Source: Fusarium oxysporum f. sp. lycopersici 4287
Lineage: Eukaryota; Ascomycota; Sordariomycetes; Hypocreales; Nectriaceae
Length of the DNA: 64,000 nt
Reading direction: 5' to 3'
Assembly: GCF_000149955.1 (NCBI RefSeq)
Contig: NC_030997.1
Coordinates: 682,001 to 746,000, forward strand
Below the pieces are notes generated by a model that made no database searches, had not been told where the DNA came from, and worked only from the letters and a program-made list of their open reading frames with translations. A program made the translations under genes and the position numbers. Position 1 is the stretch's first letter. Every line of letters begins with the position of its first letter. Shown piece after piece: positions 44,760-57,493 of this stretch.

Positions 44760-46685
44760 ATGGCCGACAACAAGACTGCAGTTTCTCCCTCTGACAGGGC
44801 TCGATCACCTCAGCCTTCGGTGCGAGCTGCTGATATGAACAATACAAGAGATGTTCCCAGGTGGAAATACATATGGCATCACAGTTTGACTCAGATGATT
44901 CTCCTGAGCATTCAGGCTTTCTGTGGTCCAGCCATGTCGGATGCCATTGCTGGTCAGTCATTGCGGTCGAGGCTTCAACGTACTGTTACTGACTTCTTTT
45001 AGGCCTCGGTGGCGGTGGTCTTGCAACTCCTCAGGTCTCCAACATCTCAACTGCCCTTCGATATGCTGCCCTTGCCTTCAGTATGTACCCACCAGGTGTT
45101 ATCGGAACGAAACTGACACAAATGGCTAGCCTGCTTCATGGGAGGCCCTATCGTGAACAAGATCGGAGTCAAGTGGGCTTTGGTGATTGGTTCTATGTCC
45201 TTCCCAATTCAAGGTTCCGCATATTACTGCAACAGCAAGTTCGGTAACCAATGGGTACAGAATCCACACTTTATTCAAGACAAACGGCTGACCATATATA
45301 TAGTATCTCATTCTTAGTGGCGCCATCGGCGGTATTGGTACAGGCTGTTGGTATGTCGCTGAAGCTGGTGCCATCATGACCCTCGCCCCTTCTGGAGCCC
45401 GTGGTAAATACTTGGCACTTTGGATCGTATCCCGAAACCTTGGCCAACTTGTTGGCGGTGCCATCAAGTAAGTGTTCTCCATGTTGGTCACGAAACCTAC
45501 TGACTTGTTATGGTAAGCTTGTCGAAGAACCACGAGAAGGGTGTCAGTGGCGGAGTTACTCCCGATACTTACATTGCTTTCCTGATTATTGAGTGTCTAG
45601 CGTAAGTAGCACTGCAGGATTTAAGTTCCAGAACATGACTAACGGATTTGTACAGTCTGCCATTCGCATTTATGATCACGCCCTTTGAGCATGTCATTCG
45701 ATCCGATGGTACTAAGATCGTTACTACCGAGACCCTCTCCACCAAGCTTGAGGTTAAGCGCATCGCAAAGACCATGACCTCGCGACTCATCATTCTGTCG
45801 TCGATCTGGGCCGTCTGGTCTTTCTTCTACAGGTGAGATTTCCTCAAGATGACAAGAGAACCAGTAACTAACACTTATGTAGCGGCTCCTGGTCAACTTA
45901 TCTCGGCATCCACTTCACCGTCCGCGCCCGTGCCCTTTCGTCGCTCATCTCGCCATTCTTCTGCATGTAAGTTCCCTATGAGAGTGAATCTGGCAGCGCT
46001 GACATGAGTTCAGTGTTGGATGCTTTGGCCTCGGCTTCATTCTCGATGCTAAGAAATTGGCACAACGTCGCCGCGCCCAGATCGGCCTCTATACTGTTGT
46101 CGTCCTCAACGTCGGAGTGTATATCTGGTCCATCATCATGCAAGCTCGATTCGATCGCAATGACCCAGGAGCTATCGATTGGGATGACAGCCTCTTCGCC
46201 ACTTCCTTCTTGCCGTACTTCTTTGTGCAGACAACAGGACCACTTTCCCAGTCATACATGTACTGGCTTCTGTCATCCTTCGCGACCGATGCACAAGGTG
46301 AGATATACGCCATGTGCGATGTAACAAATAACAGAACTGATACTTCTTCCAGAGAATGTTCGAAATGGAGCTGCGTTCCGCTGTCTTGAGGCCATTGGCC
46401 AGGCTATCGCATATGGCATGAACACTCAGACGAAGAGCGATCCTCTTGTTGGGTTGTAAGTTCTTGAGTTTTCACAGATAAATTTCAAGAGTACTAACTT
46501 AGTACAGCTGTGTGACCTTTGGCCTGTTAGGTGCTTCGCTTCTGCCCATGATCATGCTCGTCAACACCACACCCGACAGGATCCCCGCAGACGAGATCGC
46601 GGAGCAACAGGCAGCACTCGGAGAGAAGTTCGCAGACATTGAAGGCCAGGCTGTGAACATCGATGGAAGCCCCACCAAGAAATAA
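44760..46685 (+). CDS. UNC93-like MFS-fold membrane protein
   Basis: Ten exons with nine introns of 47-55 bp; lengths sum to 489 residues from the ATG 44760 (505 from ATG 44712, in frame). Exon borders: 44760-44952, 45003-45080, 45130-45254, 45304-45467, 45518-45601, 45656-45832, 45883-45966, 46014-46297, 46353-46455, 46508-46685. Features: LTQMILLSIQAFCGPAMSDA, GGIGTGCWYVAEAGAIMT, SISRNLGQLVGGAIN-like WIVSRNLGQLVGGAIN, and RCLEAIGQAIAYGMNTQ near the end. This is the UNC93/DUF895 family of major facilitator-fold proteins, of unknown transport activity in fungi. A hydrophilic N-terminal tail of about 40 residues precedes helix 1. Nine short introns make it the most intron-rich gene here. Confidence 0.92.
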
Positions 46686-46920
46686 ACAGGGAGATGTTGG
46701 AATTGGGTTATCGAGTAAGCCACCGGTGTTCACCAACTTTTGAGCAGTACAGATGTTTATGAGACCATGGGTTGAGAATCATGTATGTATTTTGAGTAAT
46801 ATGTACTTTAGATAAAGCCAACAAATCTTCTTAAACCTTTTCAGGTAACAATCTGCCCTTTCCCTTCATAATCATCCATCGTGATAAATATGTGACACGA
46901 TATTAATACCACTCTATCAT
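46686..46920. other. Convergent spacer, UNC93-like and M14 genes
   Basis: Tail-to-tail gap of 235 bp; no gene. Confidence 0.7.
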
Positions 46921-48371
46921 TTATAGACCAGTAAGACCAGCAACGATGCCAGCCCAAGTCTCGCGGACAGTAGGCTGGATCTGGTTGGCGGGCAAGCTGA
47001 AGCCATAGGTGCCGCGGTCACGGAGCTCAATGGTGTAAGAGTACTTGGCCTTAGCAACACCCTGGACATAGTCGAGACTGTCACCAGTGGTGGCATACAG
47101 AGCGCGGCAAGAGTTTCCAGCGGTATAAGACTGTCCAGAGTTGGTGCGGATGGCGTTGCTGATGCGGGTGCCAACGGTCTTGAGAGCGGCCTCCTCAGGG
47201 GCGACGAAGCTGCAGTCGTAGCCATAAGCTAGAAGTATTGTTAGTGCCGGAGATATCGGGGGCGAGGAAGAAGGAACTTACGCCAGAGAATGTACTGTCC
47301 GTAAGAGTGGAAGTCAACGTAGAAAGTAATGCCCTTGCCAGCAGCGAGAGAGTCGATCTGGCCCTTGATAGCCTTGAGCTCAGGACTGTCACCAGCGGCT
47401 TGTCCCTTGTAGGTCTCGTCACAAGGGTTAGTGGAGGCACCACCAGTGAGCTCCCACTTGTAAGGCCAGTTACGGTTGATGTCACGGCCAACACAGGAGT
47501 TTCCAGAGACAGTCTGTCGGTTCTTGCGCCAGAGACGGTTGGTAGTCTGGGTGTAGACGAAACCTGTGATTCTGGGTTAGACGACTTAGAGGAATGCCGG
47601 ATGGATGAGGCTTACCATCAGGGTTGACAACAGGGGTGATGTAGAAGTCGAACTTGTCGACAATAGCCTTAACAGCGGAGTCGCTGCTGTACTTGGTCAA
47701 GAGCTGGTAGGCCATGTACTCGGCAGTCTACTCAGCCATTAGTTATAATTCCCATCATATTACCGTTGAGGTAGACATACCATGGTAGCAATCCACTCGC
47801 GAGCGTGGACAGTGCCGTGGAAGACAATGGCGGGCTTGGAGCCCTTGCCACCGCTACCCCAGATGTGAATACCAGTAAGAGCACGACCCTGGAAAGAGTT
47901 GCCAAGAGTCACAATCTCGGACTGGCTAGGGAAGCTAGACTGCAGGTCCTTCAGGAACTGGAGGTGATCAGCGTAACTGTGATAGGCGGTGAACCAAGAT
48001 TCACTGGGGACTGCACATATGTTAGCTCCTTGGCGTTTCATGCGTTACTTGGAATACTCACCAGCGTAGATCTCTGAGGTCTCCTCCTCAGCAAGAGCAG
48101 CACCGACATCCTCAACGAGGACAGTGGTGTCGGAAGCAATCTTGGTGACGGCATCGATGTTGTCAGGAGAAACAACAATGTCGAGCTCCTCCTTGGCTCC
48201 AGGGTTGAGGATGGTAGCAGAGAGCTTGTTGATCTCGGCTACAGCATTCTTGGCGCCCTTGGGAAGAGTGACACGCAGGCTCTTGAAGCCGGTGTAGTCA
48301 ACCTTCTTGGAGCTGGGAACAGCCGTGGCAATAGCCAGAGGGAGAAGAGCGAGCAGAAGAGAGGACCGCAT
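46921..48371 (-). CDS. Secreted zinc carboxypeptidase (M14A)
   Basis: Five exons (48062-48371, 47781-48010, 47616-47727, 47282-47563, 46921-47228) encode 413 residues. Signal peptide [20 protein letters not shown], then a propeptide (about residues 20-105) and a mature M14 metallocarboxypeptidase. Zinc ligands: HAREW at residues 172-176 (His172 and Glu175) and a later HSYGQ. Substrate and catalytic residues: [18 protein letters not shown], and [12 protein letters not shown] with the catalytic glutamate. The enzyme trims C-terminal amino acids from peptides outside the cell. A TATAAATT lies about 70 bp upstream. The gene is divergent from a Zn2Cys6 factor at 49401. Confidence 0.95.
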
Positions 48372-49400
48372 CTTGTCAGTGAAGAAGGATGATTTGAGGT
48401 GCGGGGTGATGGATTTCACAGAGCGGTCATGACCTCGAATTTATAGTTAGCCAAGACGAGATATCTTGATACTATAGTCCGATCAGCAGACCCTCTATCT
48501 CAAAGAACTTCTGCGAATGATGCCATGCGGACGATAGCTTCAAAAAAGGTAGGTGATGTATGTGATACCACATCCCAAGCACGGAAGCTCCCATTCGCCT
48601 TTCCCAAAGGGGCAGCTCCATTCGGACGGACCCCTGTCGCTGGCCGCATTATCGCTGTGATGTTAGTTTGGCCGGCAGTGCAAAGGTTCCTGATCATCTC
48701 TACGCGCTGGGGATGCAGCGAATCGGGGCGCGTTATTTGTCGGGATTGGTGACTTGTAAAGGAAAGTGATGACGATCTTCGGTAGTCTAGAAGCTTTTTG
48801 ATATGCTTAAAGTCCTAGTATGTGCGATGTCCCGATGCGGGCACGGACGGTTATAGTCGAGACCTTTTGCTCGCCAACTTATTCGTGACGCAGTGTTTAT
48901 TGGGCTTTAACTGTTCTAAGACAGTGCATTGAAACAGAGTGTCTTGGGTGATAAACCTTGATGAATTGGCGATAACGAGACGAGGCCAAGTGGTGGGTAG
49001 CAGGACGGTTAGGGAGTAAATGTGTTGCGAGAGGCAAAATTAATTGACTGTGATAATTAGAGACATCTCTCATGATGTATGTAACTGTAGAGGTAATTCT
49101 TGAGGTTGGCTTAAGCTTATAGTATGGACCATATGGCCGTGGCGAGATAAGATAAGAAAGACACCATCGCAGGAATCCAGAGTAACCCAAAACAGGAAGG
49201 CATGCTGACATTCTCCCCGCAGCTCAAGTCAGAGAGCAAAGAGCAAAGTATCCTGATCAAACAACTCTTTATCCTTTCCCCCGAAACAAACATAGTCTTG
49301 ATCGTACCATTTCGATCTGCAGCAATAGCCCAGCGCCTGTTATAGGCCTTCGTTATATGGTCCTGCTCGCCAAGACGGACCCCGCCGACGCCACTAAACC
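48372..49400. other. Divergent promoter region, M14 and Zn2Cys6 factor
   Basis: No gene. A TATA box for the peptidase gene is listed separately. Short frames on both strands lack features. Confidence 0.6.
48438..48445 (-). promoter_or_regulatory. TATA box of the M14 carboxypeptidase gene
   Basis: TATAAATT on the minus strand, about 70 bp before the ATG at 48371. Confidence 0.6.
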
Positions 49401-51388
49401 ATGTCCGTGTCTGAGGGGTCGCCCTCTCAATCGCAATCGCTATCGCCACAGGCGCCCTCAAGCTCCGAATCTGACCTGGGGCCGCTCTCGCCGTGGTCGT
49501 GCCAACGATGTAGAGTGCGCAAGTTGAAATGTAATAGGGTGTTGCCAATCTGTGGCCGATGCGTCAAGATTGGCGAGGTCTGCGATTATCCCTCGGCGAG
49601 GAAGAAGCCGGTTATTAATCCCGCCAACAGACCGCGACTTCGGGATATGCAGAGTCGCATCCGTAAGTGGAAGCGGAGACAGCCTCAGTACAAAAACTCG
49701 GATTATTGACGGTGTTTGCAGGAGATTTGGAGGCCAGATTAGAAGCTCAGAGCAGCCCGCCGGAATTTCAGCCATTTAGTACCAGCACAGAACTTGTTGA
49801 CACTGGCCGATTCGAGGGCCTGCCGCCTCCGCATTTGGTTGATGAGCTGTAAGACCTCACAAATGACCTATGGGCACGAAGGACTAATTTGAGGTGTCAG
49901 AACATCGATATACTTTACCAAACTTCAATCCGATTCATTTATGATCCATGGCGAGAGGTACATCGCCTCTCTCTACCGGCCTGCTCATATGCAGCCACCC
50001 ATGTGCTTGCAGTATGCCATCCTAGCCGCTGGAGCAAGCGCATCGCCTACTTACAAACCCATGGCTGAAGTATTCTATGTGCGCGCGCGGCAGTACATCC
50101 AAGTTGATGAAATGAAGGTGAGTTGTCCCGAGAGCGACATGTCCAGCATGACGTTGACCAAAAGCAGAGCGATAGTGACCAGATATCACTGGCGCATTGT
50201 CAAGCCTGGGTTCTCATGAGCCATTTTGAAGCGCAGCATCTCTGGTTCTCAAGAGCATCGATGAGTATAGCGAGAGCTATCCGGCTAGCCCAAATCCTCG
50301 GACTTCACCGACTGGACGGGAAAAATGCTGCAGGCTTAACACTCCCAATTGCATTGGACTTCACAGAGGAGGAAGAGCGCAGAAAGACCTTCTGGGTCAT
50401 TTTCACGACTGATCGTATCACAAGTAGCACAGGCGGTTGGCCGACCATGATGGACTGGAGGAGCGTGAGTACAACCAATTCCTCAACGCTTGACCCTAGC
50501 ATCTGACACAACTAGATACAAACCCGACTCCCGTCATCAATCGATGCATTGTTATCAAATACCCCAATAGCCACACTGACTCTCAGGCAAGCCCTAGGAC
50601 AGGGTATGTATGAGCTCTCTACAAGCGCCTGTAGAGTAGTCGCAGTCCATCTCTTCAACGAGTGCTTCAACTTCTCCAGAAATGTCGAAGAAGATGAGGA
50701 AAATAATGACTGGCAACAGCTGCAGCAACTAGATGAAGCAGTCACGAATGCATTCGCGACACTGCCGTTGGATCTCAGGTGTCCAGAGAATATGGAAAGC
50801 CCTGAAGCGGTTCTCATCAATCTTCAGTTACATACGGCCTTGATATGCATTCATCAATCTGCTTTGACAAGATCGCAGGTGGACATGGCTGCGCTGCCCA
50901 CTACAAAAGCGAGAGTGATGGAATCGGCGGTTCAAATCATGATTACTGTTGCTTTGGTCACAGATCTGAATACCAGGTTCCGCAATCCACTGGTCTCGTT
51001 TGCGTCGTTCATTGCGGCATCATTTTTCTTGTCGGACTTTCTCACCACTGGTGACCTTCAAAGCGAGGCCAACTTTACAGCTCTCATGACTGTTATGGTA
51101 GAAGTAGGGAAGAACAACATGTTTACAGCGTCGTTGGCTGTTCGACTAGCGCAGACGTTGAGAGCATCTGGTGTTGATCAAGGGACTGTTGGGAAGGTAA
51201 GTTTGACGTCGACTGTGCTGGCTTTGCATTTCTAACAAGTTACTCAGGTCGGCGTGATGATGGCTGATCTCAACATTGATCATCCAATTCCAGGGCAAGA
51301 GGATAAAGAGAATGGAATCGTAATATTGTGTCCTACTGCAACTACGCCAGAGCAAGTCGATTTTGATCAAGCAATAGTTTGGCAGTAG
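49401..51388 (+). CDS. Zn2Cys6 transcription factor with fungal-TF domain
   Basis: Six exons (49401-49662, 49722-49848, 49901-50117, 50168-50464, 50516-51196, 51248-51388) encode 574 residues. A Ser/Gln/Pro-rich lead precedes the cluster CQRCRVRKLKCNRVLPICGR and CVKIGEVC. Residues about 70-95 form a short helix after the cluster (RDLEARLEAQ). The body is a fungal-specific transcription factor domain: HGERYIASLYRPAHMQPPM, SRASMSIARAIRLAQILGLH, EERRKTFWVIFTTDR and a later ICIHQSALTRSQVDM. The factor is expected to be nuclear. Neighbours are a secreted carboxypeptidase (divergent) and an amino-acid permease (convergent). Its intron sizes are 50-59 bp. Confidence 0.9.
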
Positions 51389-51666
51389 ACTGAAGCTAGA
51401 TTTTTTGTTCACCGGCGCGCATAAATAAAAGCGCCATATCAACATATGTGATCAAGGCACTCATCGCTCTGCGTGATGCCACAAAACCGTAGATAAATGT
51501 CAAGCCAGAAAATTCAGTTCTATTTGCGCTGATATCGCTTGTCTATGTACGCTTCCATGCGTTGAGTGATTAATTATAAGTCTAGTGTATGGTTATGATG
51601 CAGTAAGGCCTTCATGCGAGTTGCATGCAAGAATGTTTCGAGATCCATAATATGCCAAGGTAGTGC

Positions 51667-53436
51667 TTAAACATGCTCCCGCTCAGTGTCATGGGCTGAG
51701 ATGGCATCATCAGATAAACGACCAGACCACAAGTCGATTTCGTGGGCTCGTAGAACCTGCAAGCGGCAAAGTCAGTATTTACGATACTACTGAAATACTG
51801 GATCAAAGAGCGTACCTTGGTGCGGTGATAAAGCTTCCATGCGATGATGGGGACGATGAAGATTGGAATGCCGACATATGAGGCAACGAAATCGGCAGTG
51901 TTCCAATTACCCTTGAGGAAGACAGGGAATCCAGCGACGAGGGTGATGACGATGGAGCCAATACCGCCAAACCACGCGGTGTAGGGCTGCCAAGGCGCCT
52001 TCCAGGGGAGGGTGTTGCGGTCGATGCCTTGAACCTTCATGGCGCGATAGAAGCGGATGTAACAGAAGCAGAGAGTTCCCCATGCGATGAGGCCTGCAAC
52101 TGTGCTGAGGTTGAGAAGCCAAGAGAAAGCCTGAGCAGCGCCACCAGAACCAAGACCTAGTGATTATTAGTACGACATTCAAAGATGAGTATGACAAGAG
52201 GGACTTACTCAGATACGCCAAGGGTCCAAACAACCAGGCAGTGATAACTGCTACGTAAGGAACACCCTTTGAGGTGGTGCGGGCGAAGAATTGAGGGAGC
52301 TGTCGATCGGTAGTCATGGCGAGGATCATACGAGAACCAACCCAGCAGTAAGAGTTACCAGCAGACCAGGCAGAAACCAGAATGCAGGCGTTGACGATCG
52401 AAGGGAGAACCTTGATACCAGCGGTCTGGATAGCGATAACCCATGGCGAACTCTTAGCGTTACCAGAGCCAGAAACAAGGTCAGCATTCCTCGGATCGAC
52501 AATCAAGCCTATTAAGAGGGCGCCGAGGACGTAAAAGAAGCCGATACGGTAGGTGACACGGTTGGCAGCCTTGGGGATAGCCTTGTGAGGGTTGACAGAC
52601 TCGGCGGCGGTGATGACGACGGTCTCAACACCGACGAAAGAGAAGGAGGCGTTGACGAAGGCGGAGAGGAAGCCGAGGAAGTGTCCGGTTGAGCCAGTGA
52701 TGCCATTGTAATCGACCCAAGCACCGGGGTTATTCCAGTACTTGAAACCAATGGACTTGTGATTAGGACCACCGCCAGCAGTAATGACAATCGCGACAAT
52801 GACGAGACCGAGGAAGCAGAGAACCTTGATACCACCAGTGACGACTTCAGTCTCACCGAAGAATCGGACGCTCATCAAGTTGATCCATAGGATGAGAACA
52901 AGACTGATGGTGATGACTACTGCGGGAGTGAGATCGGTCCAGTAGCTGACGAGAACGGCAGCGGCTGAGCATTCGGATGCGATGGCGATGGTGTAGCAGT
53001 AACCGTATGAGATGGCCAATGAGAAACCGACTGAAGGATCAATGAAGCGAGTGGCCCAATGAGGGAATGAACCAGCAGTAGGGAACTATGAAGGTCAGCA
53101 TCACAATGACGCAAGCTGATCAAGGGATCTTACCAGTGTCGCGAGCTCAGAGATACTCTGCATAACACACCAAAGAACAGCTCCAACGACGATGTACGCC
53201 AGAAGCAGACCAGCAGGACCAGCACTGGCATAAGCCGAACCAGTTCCAATAAACAAACCCGTACCAATACCACTGCAAAGACCAATCCAGGTGATGTGAT
53301 AATCCTTCAGCCTTCGCTGCGTAGGTCCATGACCTCCGGTGTTGAGAACAGGCTTCTCATCATCCGTATCATGGTTCTGCACCACGGGCGGAGCAGCCTG
53401 AATAGCATCAACGTCAAGACCCTTATTAGACGTCAT
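51667..53436 (-). CDS. Amino-acid permease (APC/YAT family)
   Basis: Four exons (53134-53436, 52209-53085, 51816-52156, 51667-51756) encode 536 residues; ATG 53436 is used since the longer frame starts with GTG. The N-terminus is cytosolic and charged, with RRLKDYHITWIGLCSGIGTG leading to helix 1 (GLFIGTGSAYASAGPAGLLL). Other family signs: FPTAGSFPHWATRFIDPS, VGFSLAISYGYCYTIAIASE, GFLSAFVNASFSFVGVE, VNPHKAIPKAANRVTYRIGF and the C-terminal helices to EREHV. This is a plasma-membrane amino-acid:proton symporter of the fungal general amino-acid permease type; which amino acids are carried is not readable. A convergent Zn2Cys6 factor ends 278 bp away. Confidence 0.93.
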
Positions 53437-54218
53437 GTTGATATCACCAAAAGAAGCAGAGAATGTGGAGAGGAGAAATGTTCCATCGCCAAGAAACACA
53501 GATCTTTGTTTCTTTATTTAATCTCGGTACTATCCATTTTTTTTTCTTACAAGGCTCCGATTGCGCAATTCGAAGTTTTCACTGCTAGCGCGCGGTGTCC
53601 CCTAGAGCGTAGTGAGAATGGGGAAGAATATGGGGCTTGGGGACAACTGATGTGGATCTTTTAGCGGGAAGAGAAAAAGTCTAACCTCCGCTTGTCGGCT
53701 TCTGGACTTGTTAGGGGCGAATGTAGTGGATACGATGGCGAATTATCAACTTGAATAATCTGGCCATTTATTTGTCGATAGTTGCTGGTCAGGGGTCCAG
53801 AGCGGTTCATTACGTAGAATATTGATGTTACACCATCTCTAGAGACTTTAATTGATGGGTAGGCCGATAAGGTTTATGCGGGTTTAAGTTTGACGGAAAA
53901 GGTGTCATTATACCTGATTATGGTGTTTCAGTTGAATCGGGCGATGTTTGGTAGCATACCTCCCTTCTACATGGAATGATGGTAAGATTAGTGAACAAAA
54001 TAGCTATGTCATTGATATGTTTCGTATCTGCTAGGCTGAAACAAAAACATCCCATTCGAACATGCATTGCGCTTATGGGTTGTGCATTTGGCGACTGTTC
54101 ACCAAGACCGCGGCGTTTCAGACAACAACGTTCTCGCAAATCAGATCATCAATTTGGTCATCAAGGTCAACATAAGCACTCAACAAAGGAAACCTTCCCG
54201 CTCGATATCACCAGCATT
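53437..54218. other. Intergenic, no gene seen
   Basis: Promoter of the permease, then 3' flank of the ubiquitin-like-domain gene. The plus frame 53976-54554 is antisense to the gene below it. Confidence 0.6.
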
Positions 54219-56138
54219 TCAGTCGCTGTACTCAGAGCTCGAAGAGCTATAGCTCATCATAAACGATGCACAGTCCGAACAATCCTCTGTATGGGGATCA
54301 ATAGCATTAGTCCACAGACGCAAAAGATCTCCCAGTCCAGACTTGACAGTCTCCTGGTCTGGCATCCACCGTTCAGCGAGGCCGAGCAACTCGACCACCT
54401 CATGGTACGCCTCCTTCATCTCTTCGCGATATTTCTTGGCCGGCGGAACGTAGCCCACAGGTGGGGGTGGATATATTCTGGGCCGAGGTGGACCTGGTGG
54501 AACTGGAGGTGGCCAGATCTTGAGAGTCAGTGTCATGCCGGGACGACGAACTGAGTCCCAGGTTCCAAGCATGACCGCCAGGCCGTCTTGGGTACAGAGA
54601 TCGTAGCGACCAGCCATGATATGATGAGCAATGCCGGGGGCCCAGTTGGTTTGAGTCATCAGATCTCTCATCATCTGCCATCAAAGATCAGTATCGGTCC
54701 GTTCAAGACATCCTCGTTTGGGTTATATACCTTGTAAGTGGCACAAGATGTGTAAGGTAACTCAAGCCTTCTCTCTTGGGTATCAATCAAATAGATCGGC
54801 TCAAACTCAGCACCCAGCTTGAAGTAGAGAGTGACATTGAGATCAGGAGCATAATGGAAGCCAGAACTTCTGTCAGCTGCCTTCTGCGAATCCGACTTCT
54901 TGGTCATCATGGCGACAAGAGTCATCTCACGGGTGCTCTTCCGCTTTGCGACAATGATGGCATTATCGACATCCTGGCGAACATTCTGATCAAGTGCTGA
55001 GTATTGCTCGACAAGGTTGGGGCGACTTTTCCACAGACGACTAGAGGTTAGCTTGGAGAGGTTTGCCTTGAGCTCCTTGTCATCTAGCTCGAGTCTCGTG
55101 ATGAGCTTGTTTGCGTGACTCATGTCAAGGACGAAAGCCATGATATCTTCATTCTTCCAATCCTCTTTGTGACTGAAAGAGAAGAGACGTTGGAACCAGT
55201 TTCGAGGGGGGTTATCAAGCTGTTTGTTCTGGATAGTGTTCTCAACGATGGCTTCTGAAGACTCTTTCTCAGTTGCAACTGTTTCAGTCTTCGCCTTCTC
55301 ATTAAAGCTGTCTCCGTCAACCACTGACACGCGGGGAGGAAGGACCGCGGTACTTGTGCTACAAAGAGTGTACAGTCAGTAAGAGATTATGATAAAAGGA
55401 AGGGGAGATACCAACGTTGATGTTGAATAAACACTTCTGAAGTCGTCGAGCGAGGCCTTTGGTGACGGCGACTTATTCCAGGCAGCTCGCCTTCTGTTGT
55501 AAGACTTGTAGTACATCACGCGCCTTTCAGCGACGTTCTCGGCAAAACATCGCAGGGAGTTTTCATTCTCCCAAGCGCCTGGGGAACGTATCATAGTTCT
55601 GGCTCGACGTTAGTACCTGGACTGTAGACGCATGAAATGGGTTTACTAACTCCATCTGGAGCCGAGCGATACTGCCAAGGAGATAGCGCAGGACAAGCTC
55701 AAACTTGACTTGCTTCAACTCCTGCTGGCAAATCTTCAGTCGCGGCTCCAGCCAGTTCCAAGCTTCGGTTCGCCAAACACTCATGTTGGCAAGACAGGCA
55801 AAGAACTCCTCAACCTGCTCAGCCGACAAAGTTTTCGCATCTTTGTCTCCGCTTACACTCTGTGTCTTCTTAGCGACAAGAGTAAGGACTCCGACATAAA
55901 TAGCCCTGCACTTGGCAGCAAGGGAGTTGATGTCCTTCATGCAAGCTTCTGTGAAGATCTTGTCGTTCTGCTGGACCAGTTCGTGAATCTGACGGATGGT
56001 CGAAGCAGTCGAGTTGACCAGAGACACCAGCTTTGGGAGTCGCTGGCGAGACTTGCGACATCCCTCAGAGTGCAAGTTGAGTTTACTCGCGAGACTTGTA
56101 CCCAGCTGGGCAACAGCATCAAGGGTGTAATCAGCCAT
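54219..56138 (-). CDS. Protein with fungal ubiquitin-like domain and polyproline tract
   Basis: Four exons (55651-56138, 55416-55598, 54731-55358, 54219-54674) encode 584 residues. The N-terminal 150 residues form an all-helical region (LAQLGTSLASK-like start, STIRQIHELVQQNDKIFTEA). A charged middle (KETVATEKESSEAIVEN) follows. The third and fourth exons hold a beta-rich domain: FEPIYLIDTQERRLELPYTS, YKMMRDLMTQTNWAPG, GRYDLCTQDGLAVMLGTWDS and GMTLTLKIW, which fits the fungal ubiquitin-like domain found in large multidomain ascomycete proteins. A polyproline stretch (PPPVPPGPPRPRIYPPPPVG) and a serine-rich acidic tail end it. No NACHT or kinase is present. Function unknown; interaction role is inference. 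Confidence 0.75.
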
Positions 56139-57493
56139 TTTCTAGAAGATGGCTCTCGCGACTCAGGGAACCGGAGAAAACCGGTGCAAAGCTCGAGGGA
56201 TTTCAGCTCTCTTTTGAACTTCAATTTCCTCCGTCTTCCTGCGGGCTGACTGATTAACGGTGCAGTCTCACTGAGGCCCCTCCCTCCACTAGTGTGGAGG
56301 CTTAGCCACTCATAGACATCTTAATTGCACTTCTGCCTTGAATTATCATGCAGAGTTGATTGACCAGCGTGTCATGCATAAGCCACATAATTATTGATTG
56401 GTAATGAGCAGATTGAAATATGCCTTGTGTCAGCCGCACTGCTTTCCATCTACGGCAATAGTACTGATATACATGCAGCCACTGGTGGGTATAAGACGTT
56501 ATATCGGTGAAGATGTGGACCTATCACTTTATTAATTGCATAGCAATCGCGATGTTTAGCATACAGACAACTTTCACTTTGCTGGAGCAGAGAACTGCGT
56601 AGGAAGGAAATAGGATGGCGAGTGGGAGAATATATTTAAGACTCGCTATATAAAGTACCCCCAAACTATTCTTTAGCTATGTGAGCAAAGCTGATAAGTT
56701 CACAAATCTTGATACATATAACCTAAATCCTCTGATTGTCATGATAATTCAATTCAGATCGGATAGTCGGGCTCGGTTGCGGCTTGAGAAAGATATCAAG
56801 GCTGATTTTGTTGACGGCAACAGAACAACTGCAGACACTGGAGTCTGTGAACTAACGAAAGTACAACTCCTTGTCTTGCTGAGAACACAGTGATTTGAGA
56901 AAGAGAACATTTATTAAAGCATTGAAAGCCAGGTTGAACAAACCCGAAGCAGGCTGTTCCTTATGGATAGATAATGAAGAAGTAAGCGGCGCTGTAGTCT
57001 AAAGGATTACACGCACCTAGAAGCTTTCTTTGGAACAACAATTTCCCAAGAAGCATCTCGCAACTTGGTGAAGGACAACTCAGTCTTTATCTGGCGAGCA
57101 GTGTCTGAGACCCTATGAACATGAGTGAGGAACCCAGTGAGTGGTGACCATCTAAGCAAGAGAAAACAGAACAGAGAAGTGCCAGTGCCAATAGAAGCGT
57201 TGATGGCGAAAACGGTACCGGTGACAGTGGCAGGAGCCATTCGATCAGTTTCAGTCCCTTTCATCTTGTCATAAAGAGATTTCGTCTATCTAGATGAACC
57301 ATTCAACCATCCTCCCCTTTCCCACAAACCGCAACCCTGACAAAAACTCGCCAACAACTTGATAACATCTCAATAACAACTAGATAAAAACTCGATAACA
57401 ACTTTCAAGACAGACAAACCGACAACCCGATACCTTCCACTCTATCACGACGATAAGACCAACTCCTTAGTCCACCTAGCCATCACATACAAC
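56139..57493. other. Intergenic, no supported gene
   Basis: AT-rich in 56240-56700. A minus-strand frame at 57007-57264 has one hydrophobic helix (GTVFAINASIGTGTSLFCF) but no start context or family; left out. The last 200 bases contain many AACTTGATAACA-like words upstream of the next gene. Confidence 0.5.

Noticed and set aside
54060..54560. Plus-strand frame 53976-54554
   Set aside because: Antisense to the last exon of the ubiquitin-like-domain gene, which has consistent splice phases.
57007..57264. 85-residue minus frame with a hydrophobic helix
   Set aside because: No family and no intron or promoter support; too short to claim.
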